From assembly GCA_019828545.1 (NCBI GenBank), contig JACVRA010000137.1, forward strand, positions 1 through 64,000: a stretch of 64,000 bases of DNA, read 5' to 3'. Within the stretch, counting starts at the first letter, position 1. Each line of letters begins with the position of its first letter. Source of the DNA: Paracamarosporium sp. OC-R06-R3. Lineage: Eukaryota > Ascomycota > Dothideomycetes > Pleosporales > Didymosphaeriaceae. Of this stretch, positions 42,160-53,135 are shown piece after piece. The position numbers were made by a program, and so were the translations under genes. The notes under the pieces were generated by a model. The model did no database searches. It had not been told where the DNA came from and worked only from the letters and a program-made list of their open reading frames with translations.

Positions 42160-44102
42160 ATGGCTAACTTTCGGACTTTCATCCCAAATAATAGACCTAA
42201 CTTCGACCCAGATATAATGACTCGTATGCAAAAAGATCTCTCAAGTTCATCGCACTCAGAAGGTTCCTTGGAGACGAACGGGCACGATATGGCAGCCGTG
42301 CGGAGAGCCGTGGGAAAAGTCCCGCACGTCTGTGTGGTAGGCGCTGGTGTCGCTGGATTGCGATGCGCAGATGTTTTGTTACAACATGGAGTCAAAGTCA
42401 CGATACTCGAAGGGAGACATCGTGTCGGTGGCAGGGTACGGCTAGATCCCTTGGTCCGAAACGGACACGTGACTAAAGTAAGCAGCTCTGCCAAAGCGAT
42501 GCTCTAGGTCACAAAGTCGATCTGTAGGTGTGCCTTGCCTTTCTTTTTCTTTTCTTTATGAAACGTCATCTTCTTAAGGTTCAGCGATTAACGCGCTTCG
42601 AGTGGCCCGAACTGGATCCATGGCACCGATAACAATCCGATGCTAGATCTGGCGAAAGAAACAGATACCATTACGATGAACTGGGACGGTCGACAATCGG
42701 TGTTTGACAGGTCAGGCAAGCAGATGCCTGGGAAAGATGCTGGCGAAAATTCAGAGGTTGTATGGGGGATCATTGAGCAGGCTATGAAATATTCTGAAGA
42801 TGAGACTGCATCCATACCAGTTGACGAGAGTCTTTACGATTTCTTCAAAAAGAAGGTACCAGAAATAATACCTCAAGAGATGGAAGGGGACAAAGAGGTT
42901 GAGAGAAGAAGAGAGACTATTTTGAATATGTCGGAGATGTGGGGCGCGTTCGTTGGAAGCCCCATCGAAAAGCAAAGCCTCAGATACTTCTGGTTGGAGG
43001 AATGCATTGACGGAGAGAATCTATTTGTTGCGGGAACGTACCACAAGGTCCTGGACCGGATAGCGGAGCCTGCCTTGAAACGGGCGAATATCAAATTCGG
43101 ACACAAAGTGCAAAAAGTTGTGTCTTCCGGGACAGAGGAAGAGCCGAGTGTCGAGGTACTTGTTGATGGGCAGCAAAGCCTGACTTTCGACGAGGTCGTC
43201 GTGACGACTCCTCTCGGATGGCTGAAGAGAAACGAGGATGCTTTTGAGCCTGCGCTTCCTGATGGGATCAAGCAAGCAATAACCTCAATCGGCTATGGGC
43301 ATTTGGACAAAGTAATTCTTGCCACATTCTCTTAATTCAAAATGTACTGACCCTCTTTCAGGTATACATCACGTTCCCTACCGCATTCTGGAATAAGTCT
43401 ACCTCGAACGATCTCACTACCACAAAGTCTCACGACCAATCCATCCCCAACGTGACAGCTACAACGGTTCCAATCCATCAATCTTCTGCTAATGATGAGC
43501 CATCTGTTAATACAAAACACTACCCGGGCTTCACCCAATGGATAAAGCCCGCCTACGCGTCCTCCACCAATCCCTCTCAGTGGCCCCAGGAAGCAGTGAA
43601 CCTCGCCGCACTTCCCTCACCAACCGCCCACCCAACTCTCCTCTTCTACACCTACGGACCCACCTCCCTCCATCTAGCCTCGCTTCTGAAAGAGCACACA
43701 CCTCCCGTCACCAAGCCTGACGAGGCCGCTCGCAAAGTCCTGATAGACTTCTTCCACCCCTATTTCTCGCGGTTACCAAACTACTCTCCCACCGATCCAT
43801 CTCACCAGCCATCGGAGATGCTCGCGACTATTTGGGCAAATGACGAGCTTTCCGGGTACGGCAGCTATTGCAATTTCCAGGTTGGGCTGGAGGCCGGGGA
43901 TCGCGACATTGAGACTATGAGAAGAGGTGTGCCCGGGCGAGGGCTTTGGTTTGCCGGCGAGCATACGGCGCCTTTTGTGGCGTTGGGGACGGTTACCGGG
44001 GCGTACTGGGCGGGAGAGGGGGTTGCAAGGAGGATTGCGAGGGCTTGGGGTGTTGATGGGAAAGGCGGAGAGACGAACGGTCATGTGGATGGGGCTGTGT
44101 AG
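42160..44102 (+). CDS. FAD-dependent amine oxidase (polyamine oxidase-like)
   Basis: Predicted 587 residues in four exons: 42160-42435, 42486-42523 (38 nt), 42603-43311 and 43362-44102. A ~50-residue polar N-terminus precedes the dinucleotide-binding fold VCVVGAGVAGLRCADVLL and ILEGRHRVGGR. The small second exon gives LCQSDALGHKVDL, joining GPNWIHGTDNNPM, a motif lining the substrate tunnel in this family. The C-terminus has GLWFAGEHTAPFVALGTVTG, the second FAD contact. The enzyme should oxidise a secondary or primary amine, releasing hydrogen peroxide; polyamines are the likeliest substrate by family resemblance. No SWIRM domain is present, so it is not a classic LSD1 demethylase, and no C-terminal peroxisomal signal is seen. 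Confidence 0.9.
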
Positions 44103-44612
44103 AGTATGCTAGGTGGGAACTAGGCTTCTACTCCGCTCCACTATGATAACGACCTGCGGGTATCTCTACTCAATACATGGCAGTGCAGGGTAAATCATGC
44201 TCTGCACGTCCTGACTACGCTCGATGATGAGATCGTATACGCAATATACAATATGAACGGCCGCTAGATCACTCATATTGGGAGACCATTCTAGACTGTG
44301 GATTAAAACCCAATTCAGGAGCACTTGTTTTACTCGAGCATCAACCAAACGCTCTGTACAATCTCTCAGCCTTTAGAGCACCGAGTATAAGGGATACACA
44401 TACTTATCTTTCGCTCTTATCTCATTAGCGTTAACCAAAGTCACAAAATTATCCTCTACTATTTTTAAAACCTCATATATTGAATTTCCCTTCCAGACGT
44501 GAGTAACAGCCAGATTGCCTACGCATCGCACATCGCAAAACAAGCGGAGCAGCACAGACGCTGCGAAATAGAAAAACCTCGCCCCTCATACATAAGCCAC
44601 CACGTTTCCTAC
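44103..44612. other. Convergent 3' intergenic region
   Basis: 510 bp between the stop codons of the amine oxidase (plus) and the HET protein (minus). It probably holds both polyadenylation regions. Two short minus-strand frames have no support. Confidence 0.5.
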
Positions 44613-46473
44613 TTATGTCCCCTTCACAAGGCCATCGATAAGGACCTGTAACGCGATGTGATCCCCAAACAAGCCCGCTCTCACTTCGACATTGATGCCC
44701 ATCCCGCTCTCGCCCACAACAAACATATCGTGCCTCAAATCAAGCTTTAGCAATGGATGCGATGGGTCGTTGATCCCCGTGGGAAGCACCTTCTTAATGA
44801 CTGCGTGCCACCGTGCCGGATCCACGTTTATGTCCGGCCACTTGCGCTGCACCACTTTGCACCAGTAGTGCTTGCTTCTCCGATTGAACCCGACGATGAC
44901 CTCGAAAGTGGCAGATGAGCCGTACGGCGACGACTGTGCGCGCAAGAAGAAGACGCCTAGGAACTCAAGGGTAGTAGCGGGAATGGCAAGCTCGTGGGTC
45001 CGCGCGTCCCATTGCGAAGGTGGGAAGACAGATGTTATGCGGACTGATGGGGGGACAGAATTATTTGCGATGCGGCGTTTGGCGTAGAAACAACGCATTT
45101 CTGACGTGTAGAAGTCGGGTGGTATGGATAGCTTTTGTCTCACGTAGATGGGACGGGGCTGGCCTGTGGGCCAATTGTCCATGGGGACCAGCGAGCCTGC
45201 TTCGACGCGTGCATACTGTTTGCCACCGTCTAGGCATTTTAAATATATGGCGAGCCGCTGGTTCATGGAATTGTTACAGCGGATCAGGGCCAGAAACCGG
45301 GTCCTGTCTTTCGGGTCGATGAGGAACTCGAGCTCGAGGTTGAGACCTATAGCGGTTGGACTCAAAGGAAACGTATATGGGGTACCATCCCGCTCCACAG
45401 AGCGGCAGTCGCGAAATTCGAGTGGTGAGCGTGCAAGAAGGCCTCTATAGATGGATCTGTGAGCTTGCTGAGATTCTCTGTTAACAGCTCGCCAGGCGAA
45501 GAGTGAATAGTCATCGGTTGTTTTAAGGATCTCCTCTTGGAGGCGGATAAAGGCCTTTTCTCCCTCCCCGTAGAGGAGTGGCATCTGGATGTCGAAGATA
45601 CCCAGGAGACAGTACGCGGTATCTTCAATGCGCGTAGTTTGTCTGTAGCATGCCCAGGACATCCTTTCAGCAAGTGAGAGCTCACTGAACTCTCCGTTGT
45701 CTAGAACGAAAATTGGTATGCCAGTCGCATCCGAGACTTCCTCAAGAAACTCGCGCTTGTCCCCCATAAGCGACCAGTCCTGGTAGTAGAACCGCAGCGA
45801 TGTTGGCGCCACAAGTTCCTGGAGGGTCCACCCCCTGGTAAACCAACGAGAGTTTGTGAACACGATGTTTGCCGCTTCAGTAGTGGCTTGTGTGTCTATT
45901 GTTGTTTCACCAGCAGGTTTGACATCTTGAAGAATAACCAGACACACGCCCGACTCTTGGTACCACTTGTACATGGAGTTTATAGACTCCTGGAGCTCTG
46001 CACTCGAAGTCTTGTCGATGCAACAGGTCTGCGTAAAGATACTACAGTCAGCTTCAAAGGGAATCATGCCTCTCCAGTGATGGAAGACGAACATCTATCC
46101 AGATCCATTGAAAGCCCAACGTCTTCGCCTCCTTAGCCGAGTATACGATCTTGCGATAGCCCTCCCTGCTCATCAGCGCGTCTTCGCTCGTATTCGGAAT
46201 CTCCATGCCGGCACCCCAATTACCACGCACGAGCATTTCCATGGCCGCAAGAATCGGGCCAGAATGACCATTGTCACCGAGGTTCTTGAGCTGAGAATGC
46301 TCTGTTGCTTGACTGCTAACGGCTTGAGACATGGAGCGCACGCGTGTGATCAAAGACATGTCTTGAAACGTGACCTCGTCGGGGCCCCAGGTATGCGACA
46401 GGATCGCGTAGGCGGGGACATTTTGCTCGCTGAAGGTCTTGATCTCAAGTGTAACGACATCGATCAGTCGCAT
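44613..46473 (-). CDS. HET domain protein with long C-terminal region
   Basis: Predicted 598 residues in two exons, 46473-46093 and 46028-44613; the 64 bp intron (donor GTTCGT) falls inside the HET motif WIWID|TCCIDK. The start gives MRLIDVVTLEIKTF, the usual HET beginning. Landmarks are YAILSHTWGPDEVTF, NSRWFTRGWTLQELVAP, AYCLLGIFDIQMPLLYGEG and LQEEILK. Between the HTWG block and GYRKIVYSAKEA sits an extra ~60 residues compared with the HET gene at 22.9 kb. The C-terminal ~330 residues (GLLARSPLEFRDCRSV and onward) are the extension usual in this group, with no further domain recognised. HET proteins mediate vegetative incompatibility or other cell-death responses. It is divergent from an F-box-like gene across 216 bp. 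Confidence 0.88.
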
Positions 46474-46689
46474 GCTAGTATCATGAGTGGCTGCCGCGCC
46501 GGGGCATTTGTGAAAGAGGAGTGGATGGCGGGGGTCTGACTGGGGCGGAAGACTGTGGGGACGGCCGCCTAACCGCTTCTGGCGTCGGCGCGTATACACT
46601 CTTGCTGCCTAAACCACTATCTCACTTTTTACATGTGTACTCTCGTTCGTCTCGTTAACTATCATTTCAACTTGGAGCTTCGACCAAAA
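46474..46689. promoter_or_regulatory. Short divergent promoter, HET / F-box-like
   Basis: Only 216 bp separates the two start codons, so the genes probably share regulatory DNA. No particular motif was recognised. Confidence 0.45.
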
Positions 46690-47490
46690 ATGGCACGTCT
46701 CGATGATCTACCGAATGAACTGCTAGCTGCAATAGCAGCGTACTTCCAACCCACCCGTCAATTCGCAGACGAGCATCCCCCGGACTTTAGGACCCGTCTG
46801 GCAATTAACAAACTCCGGAGGCAATCTCTGTTGTCGCTATGTCTGACTTCCAAGCGATACAAATACATTGCTGAGCCCTGTCTGTACGCGGACATCGCCT
46901 TCAACGATGCTGGCACCCAAGCATCCGAGAGACTGGACCGCCTCCTGGTGACCATGATCCGCGACCCCAGGCTCGCCCGTAGCGTGCGGTACGTGGAGTA
47001 TCTCCCGCTGACCTTCGGGGAGCCGTTGGAACGGCCCAACCGACCGGATGCGCACATTATTAATCGGGAAGCGCGGCGCCTCTTCTGCGAGCCTGCAATG
47101 GCCATGTTCAGGAAGCAATACTACCCCGGCTTTGAACGCGGACTGGCGCAGGTGGCGTTGCTGCTCTTCCTGACCCCGGACCTAAGACATCTGGCTTGCA
47201 GGATGCGTACTCTCGAGAGTGAAGGATGTGGCTGGCTGCTGGCGCATGCGCTGGGGTTCAAACTAGATATTGGCTCGGGGTCGGAGGGCGCCCCATGGGA
47301 GAAACCGGGCGAGCTGCCGAAGCTGGAGCGCTTGTTCCTGGTCTTGACTCCGGGGACGAAGTTCAGTAGAGGTCCCGAGGGTATTTTCGAGGCCCGGACA
47401 AGCTGGGTGAAGCTCGTGCAGTCCACTTTCGATAAACGTTCTGCTGAAGGTCTGCCTACGTTGGAATATCGCGTCGAGGACGGCTGGTGA
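46690..47490 (+). CDS. F-box-like protein
   Basis: A single-exon protein of 266 residues starting MARLDDLPNELLAAIAAYF, which fits the F-box helix pattern (LPxELL...I). LSLCLTSKRYKYIAEPCLY then fits the second half of the motif with its insertion. The remaining ~190 residues contain LLLFLTPDLRHLACRMRTLE, weakly like leucine-rich-repeat regions of fungal F-box proteins. The protein would bind Skp1 and recruit a substrate to an SCF ubiquitin ligase. An in-frame ATG 19 codons upstream exists, but starting at the DLPNELL motif is usual. Its target is unknown; it is divergent from the HET gene. Confidence 0.72.
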   Translation: MARLDDLPNELLAAIAAYFQPTRQFADEHPPDFRTRLAINKLRRQSLLSLCLTSKRYKYIAEPCLYADIAFNDAGTQASERLDRLLVTMIRDPRLARSVRYVEYLPLTFGEPLERPNRPDAHIINREARRLFCEPAMAMFRKQYYPGFERGLAQVALLLFLTPDLRHLACRMRTLESEGCGWLLAHALGFKLDIGSGSEGAPWEKPGELPKLERLFLVLTPGTKFSRGPEGIFEARTSWVKLVQSTFDKRSAEGLPTLEYRVEDGW

Positions 47491-47938
47491 TTGTCTCTGT
47501 TGCCGTTCGGTAACCCGGTTGCACCCCGGAGACCGTAGCTAGACGATACCACCGTGCCATGCAAAGCTTTGTACTCAGTGATCCGAGGCGGTCCGAATCT
47601 TACGTCGTCCGTCTACGCCACGGCCAAGCATATTGAACACGCGTTCGCAACCTTTGCTCTGTATCAGGCGACCCAATCGAGCCCAGAGACACTGCTTACC
47701 CTGGAGGTGGCCTTCGCCGCGGAGAACATCGACGGCTGAGCTCACCGATTCATTCCCCTGCAGACAAGCACATATACATGGACCCGTGCATATGCACAAT
47801 TCCGATCTTCCTTTGCCCTTACACTATTCCCGGCTCTCTTATCAAGACACGTTAACCGCCTCACGGAACTGTCATAGAAAAAAATCTTACACAATCCTTT
47901 TATCTCTTATATAAGATATGCATTGCGCATAGATGATC
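47491..47938. other. Intergenic region, F-box-like to 5S rRNA
   Basis: 448 bp with one short plus-strand frame of no family resemblance. A TATA-like element (TTATATAAG, around 47908-47916) lies about 25 bases before the 5S start and may help place pol III. Confidence 0.4.
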
Positions 47939-48057
47939 ACATACGACCATAGGACCTTGAGAACAGAGCTTCCCGTTCGCTCAGCTGTACTTAAGCAAGG
48001 TACCGGCGGATTAGTACTCAGGTCGGTGACGACTGGGGAATCCCCGCTGTCGTATGT
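47939..48057 (+). rRNA. rrn5: 5S ribosomal RNA
   Basis: Starts ACATACGACCATAGG and ends CCGCTGTCGTATGT, so the terminal helix ACATACGAC/GTCGTATGT pairs perfectly. Inside are the fungal 5S landmarks GCTTCCCGTTCGCTCAG, TACTTAAGC and GGATTAGTACTCAGGTCGGTGACGAC (given here as position 48008-48033; key motifs TTAGTAC and GGTGAC). The length is 119 nt, normal for 5S, and a T run follows as a pol III terminator. Single dispersed 5S genes are usual in filamentous ascomycetes. Confidence 0.93.
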
Positions 48058-49364
48058 TTTTTGTTCTCGATCCGTTCTCTGTCTAGCGGATCATTGTGTG
48101 GTGGGTGACCATCGTACAAGGAAGCGGCAGAATCTTAAGAAAGTGGCTGAATCGCATGTGCAGTGAAGGGGGTCAGGGGCTTAAATTTTTGTTTTGAGGA
48201 CGCAGAGAGAAGCATCCTGGGTAGAAATAAGCAATGGCCCATGTGTGTGTATGGTCAGTTGGTGTAACAGCAGGGTATTGCGGATGTGAAGTGTGGGAGC
48301 CTTCGCATTGTTGGTAGTCCGAGCTGTATGATACCCAAGCATATCACCTGGAGCACACGACCTTGTAATGCGACTTCGTCTAGACCTGATCTGATGCCCT
48401 GCTACGCGCTTAGTTGCTTAGCCAGTGTACGCCTACAAGCAGATTGTAGCCACCACTCACATGCTAGTCATTTCGTTTGGCCAGTGCAATACGCCTTTCC
48501 CAACTGAAATTTTTTTTCCTCCGATGTAAGATTATCCCCGAGATTCGTGCATAACGTCGCCTGATTTACTATCTAGAACTCGAGCGCTCGGCCGGATCGG
48601 CGCGGATGCGCATTCAACGCTTCCTTTCTCGGTTGAACATGCTCTGTTAGCAAGCCTCACTCACCGAGCCAATGCCACGGACTACCAGCCAGCAAGTCAA
48701 AGCGAAGGTACCCCAGATGCAGGCGTCCAATGGACACGGGCCCCTTCACCCGGAGCCTAACCCCGACCAACGCGCCCGCGCCCATCGCGTCCAGAAAACA
48801 AAACATACGACGTTCATTTCGGCGATCAGGGCACCAGAGGGAAAAAAAAGAGGTCGGCGAAGCATCCATAACATCCAGGGGGTGGACAGACACGTCGTCA
48901 AGGATCAACAGCTGATCGCCCACGCCTCCGTGTTTTCTGCGGCCGCAACATGCAGCCCTCCCAAAACAGATCGTGACATGGCTGCATCTGCGCATATCAA
49001 CCCTGCATGCGGGAACGCCGTGCCGGGATTGCACGCTATGGCCTCCTGGCGATCTTCCCCTGTCATGAGCTTTTCTTCTCGAACACTGTTGGATTGGGAT
49101 GCCGCGGCGCCGTCGCCCGTGCGAAGATGGAAATTGCATGCGGCATCAGCAAGACGGATCTTCGCCTCATGAGCGCATTCCAGGGGGGGAGGCGTACGAG
49201 TAGACGTCTTGGCGTCTCTATATCGATTACTTACGGTATAAGGAAGGCGTGAAATGCAGGAGATTCGGACGCTACTGCACGTCCAGAATGCCTGCTTTGC
49301 TATTATAGGAGGCTGCTAAGGAAACGCAACGGCTACGGAAGGTAAGTCGTACGATCTGCGGACG

Positions 49365-49380
49365 ACGTATACGTATACGT
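49365..49380. repeat. 16-bp perfect palindrome
   Basis: ACGTATACGTATACGT is its own reverse complement. It sits in the gene-poor upstream region of the GATA factor gene. It could be a binding site or a chance TA-repeat. Confidence 0.5.
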
Positions 49381-51709
49381 AGGCGAACTGCCCAAGGGTG
49401 GCTGCTTTGTATCGCAAATTCAGCTCGGCCTGCGAGGGCAAGGGCAACGCTCGTCGCGTGTTACTCAACGAGTGAGGTGGTGTAATTGGCCAGGTGCATG
49501 CACAGCCAGGATCGGATCGAGATTTCTGCGCGCTGGTCCGTCGACCGGTGTGGAAGGACTGTCTGTACTCGCATCCTCAAGGGTGGTACATTGACACAGG
49601 ATGTGAGTTGTCGCAAGCAGCGTTTTAGCCGCGCGGCCACACGTGGGCGAGATGGCTACGGGGTCTGTGCCGTCTGTCTGCCTCTGTACTCAATTTGAGT
49701 TCCTTGCGCCGGCGAAGGTGCTCGCTAGGTGCAGCAGTAACACAGCAGCATCGCTGAATAGTTGAGCTGGCCTGAAAACACAAGGCTAGTAAGGAGATTG
49801 TAAGCATCGAAGAGCTAGCCTTCTCTTCATAGGGTAAGCGATGCTCTCCTCCGCGCGGGTTCAGACAGCAGATGCTGGTCTGCGTAAAGCAGCAACGCGG
49901 AACGACAGATCTACGATCCGGCGCAGAGCCGGCATCGGGAGCCCCGCCTGCAACGTCCCGAGACGTCTCAATGCAATCAACACATAGACTTTTTGGACAA
50001 CGCCAAACCACGAATCAAGCTGCGGGATCCATGGGCATGAAAGCCGTTGTGGGGCATGTACCTGCCCATCTCCGCAAAGTGTGGGGCAGTCGCTGCGGCA
50101 CGGTGTTGAGTCCAACCATGATGGAGCCAGCCTCGCAGCTGCAGTACACACATACATGCCCCAGGCCGGTTACGGTTGGGCCAATCTCGAAATAGCTGCC
50201 GGCAGAATTGGTGGACGGGCTTCGCGTCCTCTGCATGAATACGAGAAGAGTTCGAAGCGAGAGACGTTCAGAGCAAAGGAGATTCGCGAGGCCGCATCTG
50301 AGCTTTTTGACAGGGCGCCCCTCGGCTGCCGTGTTCCAGTTGCCTCTGGCAGTGTAGATCCAAGAGCAGAAGATGCGTACCCACCTGCATAAGCGAAGGT
50401 AAGCGGTCTTCAGGACAGGATGGCCAATGCCCTTGAGCTGGGATACCGTGGCATCGCGGCGTTGATGCAACCTGGAATCGCGTCGTCGGGATTTTCCCAC
50501 AAAGAGAAAGTCGCGTAGAGTAGTTTGATTGAGGGGAGGGAGAAGACAAAGTCGGTGAGTCTCAAAGCCCTGCAGCAGAATGGAGGCGAACGAGAGACTG
50601 AGTCGCAAAATGGCTCAAGAAATCGATGCCTGACACGGCAAAGGACACAAAAGGCGAAAGGCGCAGCATCATGGGCCCATTTCAAATCAGCGTGCGGGCG
50701 GTGGCATGCAGGAGAAGATACCGAATCAGGGCGGAAACAAGCAACCTTGCCTGCAGGATTTAGAGTTCGCCTACGGGAGTCGTTTGCGCGTCAGTCTTGA
50801 CTCTTGAAACAGTAGCCGGGTGAAACATGGGTTAAGGGCAAGGTGGCATGGGACAAAGGCGGTTGTGGGGCCCTTTGCTCGCCTATCTTCATCGTTTACC
50901 AGCACCTGGAATCGATTGCGTGCGAAAAGAGCGAAGGGGGAAAGTCGAGTTTAGCCTGGCGCCGCAGCGGTGCGTCTGTGGCCCAACGAAGCATGCCTAG
51001 CGAACCTTGCCGTGTCTTATTTCCATTCTGACAGCGGCGAGATGCTTGAGGTGCAGGATCTCAGACATGCAGAGCATATGTGATGTGCGCGGGTGATATC
51101 ATGGCCAATTATACCCCACCTTGTGTATCTGATTGGCATGGGGCAGAGTATAGGCAACGCCGAGGTAACGGGCAGGCGGGAGGCCTTGTAGGTGGAGGAC
51201 CAGGAATCCCGAGATGCCACTCAAGGCGCTGGCAACAGCAGTCAGCGAGGCGTGGTAAAGCAGATTGCGTCGAATTGGGCGTCGAGATAGCGGGTTGTCT
51301 TATGATGACAGGCGGCGGCTGGGTAGAGCGGAGGAAGGCCTGGAAGCAGTAAGGGATCGAAAGGATCGTACCACAAATCTACCCGCGCAGGATCGTCGCA
51401 GCTAGACGGTGAGGATGATTTCACAGGGGAGCTGCGGGGTTGGCACTGGAAAACGTGTAGAGGTGTACAGGATACAGGACACAGGACACGGCAGCGCTAG
51501 ATCAGCTGATGCGGCTGCGGTTGGGTGATTGAGTGATTGGTTGCAAGCCACATATGCGGATGAGAAATGCGTGGACTGCAAACATGTGGCACGCTGAACC
51601 TTGGTTCGCGAGCTGCGGCAGCACACGGGATGATGCCTGCAGCGTCTCGTGATGACGGAGGGCGGGCAGGGGGACGTCATGTCGCTCCGCGGTGCCGGCA
51701 GCAGGCAGG

Positions 51710-51710
<1 letters not shown>

Positions 51711-51741
<31 letters not shown>
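51711..51741. repeat. AGGC tetranucleotide microsatellite
   Basis: About seven and a half AGGC units in a row. The open frames that cross it on both strands read simple Arg/Gln/Ala or Pro/Cys/Leu repeats and are not gene evidence. Confidence 0.85.
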
Positions 51742-51742
<1 letters not shown>

Positions 51743-52867
51743 AGAGGGAGCAGAGGAGGCGAAGAGGCGCAGAGCGTGGAGCGTGGGAATGGACTCGTCG
51801 ACGAGCGAGTGTCTGTCTTGTGACGGGCGCGTTCGGAGATACAGGGCCAAGCGGCGACGGCGTCAGATGAGTTGGATCTCGATTCGACGCGCGCCGATGC
51901 CGATAGCGTGGAGGCGTGGGCAAGATGCTGGGACAGGCCCGCAGTTCACGCCTCTTTTTGACAGCGGCGGGCGAGCAGGACGAACGGATCGGGGCCGCGC
52001 ACGTGCAGGCAGTGTCCTCATGGCACACGGCGCTGGAATAGAGGGCTTTGGGGTACCGCGGTTTTGCAGCGCCGCGCGGGCGGGTCGCGCAGGAGCGGCC
52101 CCCATGGCAGGCTGATCAGGCCACTCTGGACGCCACGACGACTCGCCATCTGGAGGCGACTTCGCTCAACGTATACTATGTGCTATGCATGCGCTGCGGA
52201 GGCTGCCCGGACGTTGGCCCGCGATCCGCGTGGTAGCGTCGATGCCGCCGGCCCAGCGCCCTCAGCAGCGCTCGTCGCGTCGCCGTGCAGGGCGCCGGGG
52301 GGCTCATCGATCGGCGCGCGGCAGGCCCCAAAGCAGCGGGATGCTGGCGGCTGCTGCGAGGCTGCCGGGCGCTGCTGGGGGCTCCTGGGGCGCGGCCGTT
52401 TCCCACCAGCGACAAGGGCCTGCAGCGCCATCTGGTGCCCGTCTAGTGCCACGCCCGCCGATCTTGCCTGGTCTGCCCACGCCTGCTTCCCTGCCCGAAT
52501 GCTCATGGAGCCTCCACCACCTGCAGCCCGCTCGTCACACCCATCCGCCATCCATGCCCGCGCTGCCGGCCCATCTCCGATCGCTGCTAAGACACCAGGC
52601 GCCGCGTCTAATACTGGTCCTTCCCGCCCGACAAGCCCACTTCCAAGCTCTGCATTCACCACCGCCAGGACATCACGGGACCCCCGCCCAGCCCCATCGC
52701 GGCCATCGCGACCACCGAGCCCTCGCCCGCCTGCCCATTGCTGCCGCCCCGACTGCTTCTGCCCCGTACGCCAAAGAGGAGGATCTCGCTGGGAATCGAG
52801 TCGTGCCAGCCCCTCCACGGCCCACTGTGCCCGCCGCCGCATCCCGTTGCAACACCGCTGTGCGCCC

Positions 52868-52897
52868 GCCACCACCACCACCACCACCACCACCACC
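52868..52897. repeat. CCA trinucleotide microsatellite
   Basis: Nine to ten CCA units, followed within 250 bp by the GATA factor start codon. It would lie in the leader if transcription starts upstream. Confidence 0.85.
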
Positions 52898-53135
52898 GAA
52901 TCTGCCCTGTGGATCTGTGCCGCCCGTCTGCGACTCCAGGGCGCGTGCCCGCTGCCAAAGACGCTGCCGCTGAGCCTGGGGACCCGCCGGCGGCTGCTCG
53001 CTGGGCCGCAGTTCGCAGCACGGCTGGCCGTCTTGCCTGCGGATACGTACAGCGCACCCCGCAGCCGTTCGCTGCTCTGCCCTGCCAGCCGTGCGAGCAG
53101 CGTGCGCCCCGTCACCCTCGTCACCCCCACCGGCC

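Larger units (their letters stand above)
48058..53135. other. Long gene-poor region upstream of the GATA factor
   Basis: 5.1 kb without a supported protein gene, becoming very GC-rich from about 51.5 kb. Frames of 60-380 codons on both strands in this stretch overlap each other, are rich in Arg/Ala/Pro/Ser and follow simple repeats, so they look like composition artefacts. The region probably holds a long promoter and leader of the nsdD-type gene, perhaps with upstream ORFs or a non-coding transcript. A 16-bp perfect palindrome lies at 49365-49380. Confidence 0.5.

Noticed and set aside
48672..49172. 166-codon plus-strand ORF
   Set aside because: No domain, no conserved-looking block, an overlapping antisense frame of equal length, and no partner exon.
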